A stretch of 31,324 nucleotides of DNA from an uncultured Roseburia sp. (GTDB lineage Bacteria; Bacillota; Clostridia; Lachnospirales; Lachnospiraceae): NCBI GenBank assembly GCA_910584215.1, contig CAJTYI010000030.1:1-31324 (forward strand). The letters run 5' to 3'. Position 1 is the first letter of the stretch; every line of letters starts with the position of its first letter. Below the pieces are notes generated by a model. That model ran no database searches, had not been told where the DNA came from, and saw only the letters and a program-made list of their open reading frames with translations. Below are positions 23,626 through 31,324 of the stretch, one piece after another. The translations under genes and the position numbers were made by a program.

Positions 23626-26600
23626 TTGAACAAGGGAAAACAAAAATTTATTTCTGCGGCACTTGCGGTAACACTCGCAGCAGGCTGCGCACTTCAGTTT
23701 CCACTTACGACAAAAGCAGCAACAAACAGTACGAGGGTCATGGAACAGATTGACCGGGGATTAATTGCCATTCCTAAAAACTACAGCGACGAGGCGACGG
23801 GTATGTACCTTAGCTGGAGGCTTTTGGGCACGGAATCTTTGGCGGATACCAGATTTGATATTTATAAAAACGGCGCCAAAATTGTTTCCGATTATAATGG
23901 CACCAATTATACAGATACAACAAATACGAATGGCGAAGACGCATCGGCAGTTTATCAGGTTGTGACTGCTGGGAAAGAGCTGACAGCCAGCGATTTGGCA
24001 GCAAACACGATTTTGGTAAACGGGGCGCCGGTCAAGCTCAATATGATAGGAGAGACGGAGCGCAGCTCTTACAGCGAGAGCAATTGTTATGGTTATTTCG
24101 ATATTCCGCTTCAGATTCCGGCGGATGTAAGCGATTCCAAGGCGGGAAATTATTCTTATACCGCAAATGACTGCTCGGTCGGTGATGTTGACGGCGACGG
24201 CCAGTACGAATTGATTGTGAAATGGGACCCGAGCAACTCTAAAGATAATTCAAACACAGGTTATACCGGGGATGTACTGTTCTCCTGTTATGAATTTGAC
24301 GGAACACAGCTTTGGGCAAATCCGATCAATCTTGGCAAAAATATCAGGGCAGGAGCCCATTATACACAGTTTATGGTGTATGACCTGGACGGGGACGGTT
24401 ATTCCGAGATCGTTATGAAGACCGCGCCGGGCTCGAAAGATGCAAACGGCAATTATGTTTCTGCGGTCGGTGACACGGATGCGATTAAATACACCGACAA
24501 TTCCGCTGATTATCGGACAAGCGGCGGTTATCTGGTGTCAGGTCCGGAATATCTCACTGTATTTAACGGCAGGACAGGTGCGGCTATGTATACGACAGAT
24601 TATACGCCGCCTTACACCATTGCCTCAAACTGGGGAGATAATTACGGAAACAGAGGAAACAGATTCCTCGCAGGGGTAGGCTATTTTGGCAAGGAAGACA
24701 GCTACGGCAGACTTCTGCCGAGTGTCGTAATGTGCCGCGGTTACTATACGATGGCGTATGTTGTTGCATACGACTGGGATGGACAGAAGCTCACACAGCG
24801 TTTTTATCATCAGGGAACGTCAAATACCGCTTCCAGCCTGTATGGACAGGGTAACCACAATCTTTCCATATCGGATGTAGACAATGACGGTTATGACGAA
24901 ATTGTATATGGTTCGGCTGTGCTTGATCATAACGGTACGGTACTTTCCAATACAAGACTTGGCCATGGCGATGCGCTTCATGTCAGCGATTTTAACAATG
25001 ATGGCACGATAGAGGCATATCAGGTGCATGAAGATGCAACCGGATATAAAAACTATGGCGGTGATTTTTGGGTTCCGGCAACCGGAAGCCACATTTACGG
25101 TACGACAGCGTCGAGTGATACGGGCAAAGGTGTGATGGCAAATATTGATGACAGCTATGCTCTCGAGCATCCCAATGCACTTTCCATTGGCTGGAATACG
25201 TCACAGGCAATGGCATATGACCTGCTTGGCAACACGATTGCGGCGAGACCGACAGCCGGTTCTAGGTACATGGCAAACTCTCTGGTATACTGGGACGGTG
25301 ATCTTGGCAGAGAGCTTTTGGATGATGCAATTCTCGGCAAATATGATGCGAACACGGGATCGACAAGCAGATTTTACTTTGCAAAAACCGGTTCTATGCC
25401 GATCACTACCAACAACAGCACCAAATACAATGCGAACCTGACAGCCGATTTGTTTGGCGACTGGCGTGAAGAAATCATTGGCAGAGTCGGAAATTCATTG
25501 CGCGTTTATGTCTCTGCACTGAACACCGATTATAAGCTGACAACACTGATGCATGACGCCCAGTATCGTCTTGGCGTTGCCACTGAAAATGTCGCTTATA
25601 ATATGCCGCCACATACCAGCTACTACATCGGTTCTGCGGCGCTTGCTTATCCTGGAGCAAATTATCTCGCGCCTGCCTATGGATTCACAAAAATGACGAC
25701 ACCGTTTGGAGAAATCCAGGATACGGTCTGTGACCCGGAAATGCATTTTGATTTTGGAAATGGCGCAGTACAGAACGGTTACATTGGAGTGACAGATGCA
25801 GATCACTATTCATCGGCAAAAGGTTACGGATTTGTGACTTCCAATCAGGCTGCAATGACTAGAGCGCCGGGAGAGATCGCAGCTGGTTACGAAGAGCTGT
25901 ACAATGACCAGATTAACTCCACCGACTATGCCAACATGCAGTTTGATGTAAATCTGCCAAACGGTGTCTATCTTGTGAAAGCTCATTACGGAAGCTGGAA
26001 TACCGGTTTTGGCACGGAGTTTGTGATTCAGGGTGCATCCTCCGGCAAACTTTACTCCACAACCGCCGCAATTTACCAGACATACGCAACCGTCACAAAC
26101 GGAAAGCTTAATGTCGTGATTGCAAAAGGAGATAAGAAATACGGTGGTTATATCAACGGTCTTGATATCACACCGGCACAGACGACATACCGTTTCGATT
26201 TTGGTGACGGCGCCGTACAGGATGGTTATACGGCTGTCACATCACAGAGCAGCTATTCATCGGGAATCGGATACGGATTTGTAACATCCAATCAGGCTGC
26301 AATGACTAGGGCGCCGGGAGAAATTCCAGCCGGTTATGAAAACCTGTACAATGATCAGATCTTCGCGTCGGACAATGCAGTCATGGAATTTGCGGTTGAC
26401 TTGCCAAACGGTACATACAACGTTTCTGTTCTTTACGGCAGTTGGAACACTGGCTTTGGCACAAAATACACGGTAGAGGGCGCGCCTTCCGACGTACTTG
26501 CGGCCACAACGCCGACTGCTTACACAGTGCAGACTACGGTTACGGACGGACAGTTGAATCTTGCCATTGAAAAAGGAAATGCTTCTTTTGGCGGTTACAT

Positions 26601-26631
26601 CAACGGTCTTGAGATTTCACTGGCACAGTAG
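23626..26631 (+). CDS. Secreted PL11-like rhamnogalacturonan lyase with duplicated C-terminal domain
   Basis: The enzyme is expected to cut the rhamnogalacturonan I backbone of pectin by beta-elimination outside the cell, by resemblance to Bacillus YesW/YesX (PL11). The TTG at 23626 is chosen because GGGGAGG lies six bases upstream; the in-frame ATG at 23605 has no ribosome binding site. The 1001-residue protein has a signal peptide (about 1-32, ending TKAAT). The PL11 propeller (about 38-700) shows MEQIDRGLIAI, WRLLGTE and many Ca-binding Asp loops such as GDVDGDGQYELIVKWDPS, YDLDGDGYSEIVMKTAPGS and SDVDNDGYDEIVYGS. Two tandem copies of a domain of about 147 residues follow at about 705-853 and 855-1001. 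They begin FDFGxGAVQxGY and resemble the non-catalytic N-terminal domain of rhamnogalacturonan acetylesterases, so they are probably carbohydrate-binding. Confidence 0.93.
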   Translation: MNKGKQKFISAALAVTLAAGCALQFPLTTKAATNSTRVMEQIDRGLIAIPKNYSDEATGMYLSWRLLGTESLADTRFDIYKNGAKIVSDYNGTNYTDTTNTNGEDASAVYQVVTAGKELTASDLAANTILVNGAPVKLNMIGETERSSYSESNCYGYFDIPLQIPADVSDSKAGNYSYTANDCSVGDVDGDGQYELIVKWDPSNSKDNSNTGYTGDVLFSCYEFDGTQLWANPINLGKNIRAGAHYTQFMVYDLDGDGYSEIVMKTAPGSKDANGNYVSAVGDTDAIKYTDNSADYRTSGGYLVSGPEYLTVFNGRTGAAMYTTDYTPPYTIASNWGDNYGNRGNRFLAGVGYFGKEDSYGRLLPSVVMCRGYYTMAYVVAYDWDGQKLTQRFYHQGTSNTASSLYGQGNHNLSISDVDNDGYDEIVYGSAVLDHNGTVLSNTRLGHGDALHVSDFNNDGTIEAYQVHEDATGYKNYGGDFWVPATGSHIYGTTASSDTGKGVMANIDDSYALEHPNALSIGWNTSQAMAYDLLGNTIAARPTAGSRYMANSLVYWDGDLGRELLDDAILGKYDANTGSTSRFYFAKTGSMPITTNNSTKYNANLTADLFGDWREEIIGRVGNSLRVYVSALNTDYKLTTLMHDAQYRLGVATENVAYNMPPHTSYYIGSAALAYPGANYLAPAYGFTKMTTPFGEIQDTVCDPEMHFDFGNGAVQNGYIGVTDADHYSSAKGYGFVTSNQAAMTRAPGEIAAGYEELYNDQINSTDYANMQFDVNLPNGVYLVKAHYGSWNTGFGTEFVIQGASSGKLYSTTAAIYQTYATVTNGKLNVVIAKGDKKYGGYINGLDITPAQTTYRFDFGDGAVQDGYTAVTSQSSYSSGIGYGFVTSNQAAMTRAPGEIPAGYENLYNDQIFASDNAVMEFAVDLPNGTYNVSVLYGSWNTGFGTKYTVEGAPSDVLAATTPTAYTVQTTVTDGQLNLAIEKGNASFGGYINGLEISLAQ
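25741..26626 (+). repeat. Tandem duplication of the C-terminal lyase domain
   Basis: Two direct copies of about 440 bp (25741-26182 and 26191-26626) code for the repeated C-terminal domain. Stretches such as TCCAATCAGGCTGCAATGAC are identical in both, while other parts have diverged, so the duplication is not very old. Confidence 0.85.
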
Positions 26632-26692
26632 GAAATTACTTGACTGTTGTCAGTGGGATACCTGTAAAATTATAGGTAGATTTATTATTAAA

Positions 26693-26730
26693 GAAACAGC
26701 GCGGCAAATGCTGCGCTGTTTCTCTGTCTT
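26693..26730. terminator. Terminator between convergent lyase and GH3 genes
   Basis: GAAACAGCGC (26693-26702) pairs perfectly with GCGCTGTTTC (26713-26722) over a 10-base loop. T-rich sequence follows on the plus strand, and on the minus strand the stem is followed by TTTAATAATAAA. It lies in the 108-bp convergent gap and probably serves both genes. Confidence 0.8.
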
Positions 26731-26739
26731 GATAATCAT

Positions 26740-29154
26740 TTAATCAATATTTAATATAAGTTCAAGTACTCTCCTAGCACAAATCTCCATGTCTGCACGG
26801 GTGAGAGCGCCTTGCTTCATGGCTTCTAAAAGTCTCTCTGGAAAACCGCATCCCATCTTGACGTCATTGCCCGCTTTGGTTTCTTTGTAGTGTTCCCCGG
26901 CAGTCCACCAGTCCGTTGTCACCATGCCGTCAAAACCCCATTCGCCGCGCAGAATATCCTCCAACAGTTCTCGGTTCTCGGAGGCTCTTTGCCCGTTTAT
27001 GATGTTGTAGGATGACATGATACTCCACGGTTTTGCTTCTTTTACAATGATCTCAAAAGCGCGCAGGTAGATTTCACGGATGGCCCGCTCGGAGGCTCTG
27101 GAATCGCTGTTTTTGCGGTTCGTTTCTTTGTTGTTTAAGGCAAAATGCTTGACTGTCGCGGCGATACGGTTACTCTGGATGCCTCTTACCATAGCCGCGG
27201 CCAGCTTGCCGGTGAGCAGCGGGTCCTCGGAATAATACTCAAAATTTCTGCCGCAGAGCGGGCTGCGGTGAATATTTACCGCGGGGGCCAGCCAGACGCC
27301 GATATTGTTTTCTTTTACCTCTTTGCCGGCCGCTTCGCCGATTTTTTCGACAAGTTCTTCATCCCAGGTGCAGGCCAGCATTGTGGCGCAGGGCCAGGCA
27401 GTGGTACAGACGCCGCAGGCGGGGGCGATGCGCAGCCCCGCGGGACCGTCAGCCGTCATAATGTTTGGCACCCCGTATGCCGGGAGATTGCCGTAGCCAA
27501 ACGTATTGGCAACACCGGTATTGGGTTGTCCGCCTAAAAGTCCGGCCAGTTCGCGGTCGGAGAGCTGCTCCAAAAATTCGCTCAGTGATATCGTGCCGTC
27601 CGCGACCTCTTCCAGCCGGTGTGTGCCGCCTTTTTCACCCCATATTTTATAGCGCGGTTGATAGGATACTTCCGGCGCCAGGCCGTCTACCGCGTCCATT
27701 GTCTGACATTCGAGTACATTGGCGTCCGTGTCAAACGCTTTGCCCATCGGCAGTTTTTCGTAGCTTCCATCCGCTGACATCCTTCGCCTTAGTTGGATGG
27801 GAGCCATTTTCTCGGAAAGCTGTTTTAAAACATAATCCGTTTCCGGTTGAAATACATATTCGCTCTCTATCGTATCCCATATATTTGTGCCCACATAGAA
27901 ATGGTAATCGCCCCGCTCCAGCACATACGCGGATTTGGCTATTTTGCCCAGATCGTCATAGGAAGCCATGTCAACGATGGCAAAGTGGAGAATCAACCGC
28001 TGCGTTTCACCTGTTTTCAGCAGTCTGGTTTTGCCGAAAGCCGCGAGAGTTCTGGCTGGTTTTCCAAGCTTGCCCTGCGGCGCGCTGAAATATACCTGAA
28101 CCACTTCGCGCCCGGCCATGCTGCCTGTATTGCAGACATCTACGCCGACATATATGTCCCGGCCCCGGCGCCCTACGGTAAGTCTCGAGAGGGAGAAAGC
28201 GGTGTAGGAGAGACCGAAGCCAAAGGGATAATTGACGCGTTCCGCGGCTTTGGGAATCGTCTCAAAATAGCGATAGCCCACATAGATATCTTCCGTATAA
28301 TCGACAAAAGTCTCTGATTCATGAAAAAACCTGGTCGAGGGATAGTCTTCCAGTTTTTTGGCAAAAGTGTCTGTCAGTTTGCCGCAGGGACTGGCGTGTC
28401 CGAGCAGTAGTTCCGCCGCTGCCAGGCCACCTTCGCTGCCGCCCTGCCAGGCCATGAGGACAGACTGGATAGCGGAATCATGCCGAAACCACTCGGTGTC
28501 CACGACACCGCCGACATTTAGCACGACAATCACCTTGGCAAACACTTCTTTTACGGTTTCCACCATGGCAGCCTCTGCCTCGGTCAGATAGAAATCCGAC
28601 TCGGCAAACAGCGTTTGGGACAGGTCCAAAAGCTCTCCCTCCGCCCCCGCAGGCCGCCGATGGTTGGAATCTCCCTGGCTTTTGCGGTCCCACCCCTCGC
28701 CGGAGAAGCGGCAGATACTGATGACGGCGGTGTCGGTAAATGCTCTTGCCTTTTTGACCAGCTCTTGCGGTATCTGCGGTTCTTCGGTCATACCGGGCAC
28801 GCGCCCGGACGCATATTGCGCTTCCACGTCTTTGCGGTAGAAATCTGCAAGTTCCTCAAAAAGGCTGACTTCGTCACCGAGCATTTTTAGTCCGTCGTAC
28901 AGATTGTGGGTGTATGATACCGTTACGTCACCGCTTCCGCCACCGCCCTTTACATAGTCAAACGTAGCTTTTCCAAACAGCGCGAGCTTGCTGCCTTTTG
29001 CGAGCGGAAGCGCCGCCTCGTTTTTAAGAAGCACCATCCCTTCTCTGGCTGCTGTTTTTGATAACATAAGATGCTCCTTGCAGGCTGTTATTCTGTGTCC
29101 GTCTCTTCCAAGCGGAAGCATTGGCTGGTAGTTTGCTCTTGCCCATCTCTCCAT
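26740..29154 (-). CDS. Glycoside hydrolase family 3 with reversed domain order (beta-glucosidase type)
   Basis: GH3 enzymes release terminal beta-linked sugars. GGGAGG precedes the ATG by seven bases. In this 804-residue protein the usual second domain comes first: the alpha/beta sandwich (about 30-310, with WQGGSEGGLAAAELLLG, the region of the usual acid/base Glu). A fibronectin-like domain follows (about 330-420), and the TIM-barrel catalytic domain is last (about 510-804). The barrel has MTADGPAGLR, the conserved KHFALNN and the nucleophile motif GFDGMVTTDWW. A reversed order is known for some rumen enzymes such as Butyrivibrio and Ruminococcus albus beta-glucosidases, so this is a known but minority architecture. 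No signal peptide is seen, so it acts on imported oligosaccharides. Substrate cannot be fixed from sequence. Confidence 0.93.
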   Translation of the reverse strand: MERWARANYQPMLPLGRDGHRITACKEHLMLSKTAAREGMVLLKNEAALPLAKGSKLALFGKATFDYVKGGGGSGDVTVSYTHNLYDGLKMLGDEVSLFEELADFYRKDVEAQYASGRVPGMTEEPQIPQELVKKARAFTDTAVISICRFSGEGWDRKSQGDSNHRRPAGAEGELLDLSQTLFAESDFYLTEAEAAMVETVKEVFAKVIVVLNVGGVVDTEWFRHDSAIQSVLMAWQGGSEGGLAAAELLLGHASPCGKLTDTFAKKLEDYPSTRFFHESETFVDYTEDIYVGYRYFETIPKAAERVNYPFGFGLSYTAFSLSRLTVGRRGRDIYVGVDVCNTGSMAGREVVQVYFSAPQGKLGKPARTLAAFGKTRLLKTGETQRLILHFAIVDMASYDDLGKIAKSAYVLERGDYHFYVGTNIWDTIESEYVFQPETDYVLKQLSEKMAPIQLRRRMSADGSYEKLPMGKAFDTDANVLECQTMDAVDGLAPEVSYQPRYKIWGEKGGTHRLEEVADGTISLSEFLEQLSDRELAGLLGGQPNTGVANTFGYGNLPAYGVPNIMTADGPAGLRIAPACGVCTTAWPCATMLACTWDEELVEKIGEAAGKEVKENNIGVWLAPAVNIHRSPLCGRNFEYYSEDPLLTGKLAAAMVRGIQSNRIAATVKHFALNNKETNRKNSDSRASERAIREIYLRAFEIIVKEAKPWSIMSSYNIINGQRASENRELLEDILRGEWGFDGMVTTDWWTAGEHYKETKAGNDVKMGCGFPERLLEAMKQGALTRADMEICARRVLELILNID

Positions 29155-29214
29155 GTCTGTCCTCCCGTTTTGCGTGCAATCATAAGAAATGCTCCGTATA
29201 GATTATCTTGTTCA

Positions 29215-29243
29215 ATTATAACAAGTCAGGTGACAGATGTCAA
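29215..29243 (-). promoter_or_regulatory. Perfect consensus sigma-A promoter of the GH3 gene
   Basis: On the minus strand TTGACA (29243-29238), 17 bases, then TATAAT (29220-29215), about 60 bases before the start codon. The -35 overlaps a small palindrome, TGACATCTGTCA, that could be an operator. Confidence 0.85.
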
Positions 29244-29255
29244 AAGGCAGGAGGC

Positions 29256-29284
29256 TTGCAAATTCCGGTGCTTTCCCGTATAAT
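29256..29284 (+). promoter_or_regulatory. Strong plus-strand promoter facing the MITE region
   Basis: TTGCAA (29256-29261), 17 bases, TATAAT (29279-29284). It diverges from the GH3 promoter and fires into a region without a recognised gene. ATCACAGTACAATGTGAT (29293-29310) just after it can form a 5-bp hairpin. Confidence 0.65.
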
Positions 29285-29305
29285 TGAAAAAAATCACAGT
29301 ACAAT

Positions 29306-29494
29306 GTGATAAAGATTGCGGAATTGTGGAAGAATGGAGAGCAATATAGAATAGATAGCGGCAGCTTTAGACATGGCGGATGCAAGGCCGCTTCCCTGGC
29401 AGTCGTATTTCTGTATGAACACAGAGGCTGTCATACGGTGGGACATGGCATTTATGAGCTGGAAAATGATGTGAAACTAGTACAACGAATATGA
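29306..29494 (+). pseudogene. Short ORF running into the MITE-like element, possible interrupted gene
   Basis: A GTG at 29306 opens 62 codons (IKIAELWKNGEQYRI ...) and the frame stops inside the left end of the 171-bp element. There is no ribosome binding site. The element length is a multiple of three, and beyond it the same frame continues ATG AAA TTA TGG to a TAA nine codons later, which fits an interrupted gene but proves nothing. No family is recognised. Confidence 0.25.
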
Positions 29495-29644
29495 ATGAAC
29501 TGACACCTTGGCTTGTCTGATTTTTCAGCTGCTTCGCTGTCGTCAATCGACGCAACCACCGCTGCGCCTCATTCCTCCGCCTTGCGTAGGAAAGAATCAT
29601 TCTGCGTCAATGTATCAGAAACTAATGATTCGTTGTACTAGTTT
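29474..29644. mobile_element. 171-bp MITE-like element with 17-bp terminal inverted repeats
   Basis: AAACTAGTACAACGAAT (29474-29490) and its exact reverse complement (29628-29644) bound a 171-bp segment. The interior is non-coding on the plus strand; on the minus strand it carries a short frame (ILSYARRRNEAQRWLRRL) without a ribosome binding site. Perfect ends, small size and no transposase fit a non-autonomous miniature element. No clear target-site duplication is seen at the edges. Confidence 0.7.
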
Positions 29645-29690
29645 ATGAAATTATGGAGAAAAGACGAAGTGTAAACGGTCCATAGTATGG

Positions 29691-29721
29691 TTGTCTGGCA
29701 TTTGATAGGGATTTTTATAAT
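29691..29721 (+). promoter_or_regulatory. Possible tmk promoter
   Basis: TTGTCT (29691-29696) and a perfect TATAAT (29716-29721) are separated by 19 bases, longer than ideal, about 37 bases before the tmk start. Confidence 0.4.
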
Positions 29722-29757
29722 TTAAAAATAATGAAAAAGAACAGGGAGGTCAAATAG

Positions 29758-30408
29758 ATGGATACAGCAAATAATATTGACAGTACAAAGAGAGGCAAAT
29801 TCATTGCGTTTGAGGGGATTGACGGGAGCGGTAAGAGCACACAGATTGCACTTCTGCGCGAAAAGATGAAAGCGAAGGGAATTGACTGCTATACAACCAT
29901 GGAGCCGACTGATTCTCCGATCGGCTCGCTGATTCATCAGGTTATGACTGGCCGTGTGAAAACGGATAACAGGGCGATCGCGGCACTGTTTGTCGCGGAC
30001 AGGCTCGATCATCTGCTGAATGATGTAAACGGAATCGCGCATAAGATAGACGAGGGCGTTACCGTCCTTACAGACCGCTACTATTTTTCTTCTTATGCCT
30101 ATCACAGCGTGGATCTGCCGATGGACTGGGTGATTTTGGCGAACGAGCAGAGCAGTCTGATCTTAAAGCCGACCGTGAATATCTTTATTGATATCAGTCC
30201 TGATCTGGCGCTTGAGCGAATCGCAAAAAACAGATGCCAGCGGGAGTTGTTTGAGGAGAAATCCCGGTTAGTGCAGGTGCGCGAAAAATACCTCGAGGCG
30301 TTTGAACGGTTAAAAGACGAGGAGCGTGTACTGGTGGTGGACGGAAACAGAAAGGAGCAGGAGATCGCGGACGAGATTTGGGAGAAGCTAACAGTATTTC
30401 TCAAATAG
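29758..30408 (+). CDS. tmk: Thymidylate kinase
   Basis: Tmk phosphorylates dTMP to dTDP with ATP in the cytoplasm. GGGAGG lies eight bases before the ATG. The 216-residue length fits. The P-loop is FEGIDGSGKST (about 18-28), the DRY motif is TDRYYFSSYAY, and EPTDSPIG follows the usual EPGGT position, a variation seen in some divergent Tmk proteins. A short N-terminal extension precedes the kinase core. No replication gene partner (such as holB) is nearby, so this may be a second or divergent Tmk. Confidence 0.93.
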   Translation: MDTANNIDSTKRGKFIAFEGIDGSGKSTQIALLREKMKAKGIDCYTTMEPTDSPIGSLIHQVMTGRVKTDNRAIAALFVADRLDHLLNDVNGIAHKIDEGVTVLTDRYYFSSYAYHSVDLPMDWVILANEQSSLILKPTVNIFIDISPDLALERIAKNRCQRELFEEKSRLVQVREKYLEAFERLKDEERVLVVDGNRKEQEIADEIWEKLTVFLK

Positions 30409-30479
30409 CGCGCGACGGCACTTCATCACCTTTTTCTTTTTTTCACATATACTATTCTAAAACACAGCGGGGGCAATCT

Positions 30480-30950
30480 ATGTTTACCTTTCGCAAAATA
30501 AAACCTCTTTTCATCAGCATGGCGGTCAGTCTCGGGGCGGGGCTCGTAAGCTGGCTGCTTGCCGGCCATCCCATGGAGCAGTATGCCAGCCTCTATCAGC
30601 CGCCATTGGCGCCGCCAGGCTGGGTGTTCCCGGTCGTGTGGACGGCGTTGTATCTTTTGATGGGTATCGCTGCGTACCAGATTTACATAACAAACCGGAT
30701 GGGCAGGGAGGGAGCGCTGACGCTGTACGCCGTCCAGCTTTTGATCAATATGGTCTGGCCGGTTCTTTTCTTTGGCTTTCAGGAATATTGGCTGGCATTT
30801 CTCTGGCTGCTGTTACTGCTGACGTTGGTCTTTCTTACGATGAGAGAGTTCTGGCGGATTAAGCCGCCGGCAGGGGTATTGCTGCTGCCCTATTTTTTGT
30901 GGGTTATTTTTGCCGGTTATCTCAATCTCCTTATCGCGATTCATATGTGA
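30480..30950 (+). CDS. tspO: TspO/MBR family membrane protein
   Basis: TspO proteins are five-helix membrane proteins that bind porphyrins and steroids; their bacterial role is debated. The frame is open from 30378, but ATG 30480 is chosen: it gives 156 residues, the family length, and avoids overlap with tmk. Upstream GGGGG is a modest ribosome binding site. Five hydrophobic segments are visible. Family marks include LYQPPLAPPGWVFPVVWTAL (about residues 38-57), LYLLMGIAAYQI, and the Trp/Asn region LLINMVWPVLFFG. It lies 71 bases after tmk and may share its transcript. Confidence 0.92.
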   Translation: MFTFRKIKPLFISMAVSLGAGLVSWLLAGHPMEQYASLYQPPLAPPGWVFPVVWTALYLLMGIAAYQIYITNRMGREGALTLYAVQLLINMVWPVLFFGFQEYWLAFLWLLLLLTLVFLTMREFWRIKPPAGVLLLPYFLWVIFAGYLNLLIAIHM

Positions 30951-31324
30951 GCAGGATATATCTGGCGCATTTAACGTTATTGCGATCAGTATGTGAGAAT
31001 AAAGTACGCCAACCTTTTTATGCTTGCCGTCTATATACTGACAAAATTGTATAGGTTATTAGCCATTGTTTTGACTGAATAAGTATTGCTATGTGTTGCA
31101 TATTTATTCTATCGTAAACTTCTAAAAACTTTTTCACAAGGTAAATGCGGCAATTCAACGTGAGTTGGCGGCACAGTCTCTGCTTTTTTTCTGAATTGAG
31201 CAAATGCCAGAGGTTCTAAGCGTGCTTCTTTGGGGCATCGGGTGATGCGTCTTTTCCGTGTTTGACAATCCGCGTACTGTCTGTCCGTCCCGGTAAAGAC
31301 AGAAATCGTTGCAGTTTTCTAGTT
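30951..31324. other. AT-rich 3' flank without a convincing gene
   Basis: No supported gene is seen in the last 374 bases. A minus-strand frame of 61 codons (31018-31203) lacks a convincing ribosome binding site. An imperfect inverted repeat (GAATAAGTATTGC with GCATATTTATTC, about 31077-31109) lies in its middle. A TTGACA at 31262-31267 has no good -10 before the window ends. Confidence 0.5.

Larger units (their letters stand above)
29155..29757. other. 603-bp region between GH3 and tmk: divergent promoters and a MITE-like element
   Basis: No firm gene is seen. The region holds the minus-strand GH3 promoter (29215-29243), a plus-strand promoter (29256-29284), a short ORF without a ribosome binding site (29306-29494), a 171-bp element with terminal inverted repeats (29474-29644) and a possible tmk promoter (29691-29721), each listed separately. 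Confidence 0.7.

Noticed and set aside
27145..28317. Several plus-strand frames of 130-207 codons antisense to the GH3 gene
   Set aside because: They lie opposite conserved GH3 motifs and have no start signals or recognisable domains.
31018..31203. Minus-strand frame of 61 codons at the right end
   Set aside because: AT-rich sequence with no convincing ribosome binding site or recognised domain.

Overview
The window looks like chromosome from a Gram-positive gut-type Firmicute, most likely a member of the Lachnospiraceae. This is inferred from the mixture of gene types: a PPi-type phosphofructokinase, DUF4234 and DUF2752 membrane proteins, FN3-repeat GH25 and InlB-repeat secreted proteins, a YesW-like pectin lyase, a domain-permuted GH3 enzyme, strong AGGAGG-type ribosome binding sites and TTG starts. 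Base composition is moderate and there is no phage or conjugative module. No species call is possible from the sequence alone.

Layout. At the left edge a minus-strand gene (1-679, running off the window) encodes a secreted Cys/Gly-rich repeat protein, preceded by a minus-strand AraC-type regulator (789-1649). From 2076 to 6640 a plus-strand cluster gmd-fcl-manC-manA makes GDP-mannose and GDP-L-fucose; its gaps contain hairpins. A small membrane-protein pair (DUF4234, DUF2752) follows at 6995-7719. Then come two large adjacent secreted wall-acting proteins: nine FN3 domains plus a GH25 domain (7899-11492), and a phage-tail-lysozyme-like domain plus six InlB B-repeats (11520-13850). A chemotaxis receptor with its own promoter and terminator follows, then a two-domain-N-terminus Xaa-Pro aminopeptidase, a hypothetical secreted protein, a 40-residue membrane peptide, a small membrane protein, a PLP lyase of the threonine aldolase type, and a lipoprotein amidase with a 20-residue tandem repeat linker.

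The right third holds a PPi-phosphofructokinase (with a possible 54-codon ORF coupled upstream), a tRNA-Gly(CCC) with promoter and terminator, a secreted PL11-like rhamnogalacturonan lyase (23626-26631) facing a convergent cytoplasmic GH3 glycosidase with reversed domain order (26740-29154), thymidylate kinase and a TspO-family protein. Both pectin/glycoside genes have perfect TTGACA-17-TATAAT promoters. Between GH3 and tmk there is a 171-bp MITE-like element with 17-bp perfect terminal inverted repeats inside a region driven by a third good promoter.

How it works together: the left half is about the cell surface (nucleotide-sugar supply, several secreted wall hydrolases and repeat proteins), and the right half adds plant polysaccharide breakdown. 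The strongest candidates for something new are the truncated CGYCG-repeat secreted protein at the left edge, the dispersed hairpin element shared by the fcl and DUF4234 leaders, and the probable GH25 pseudo-enzyme. I did not find a convincing multi-gene defence or other novel system.
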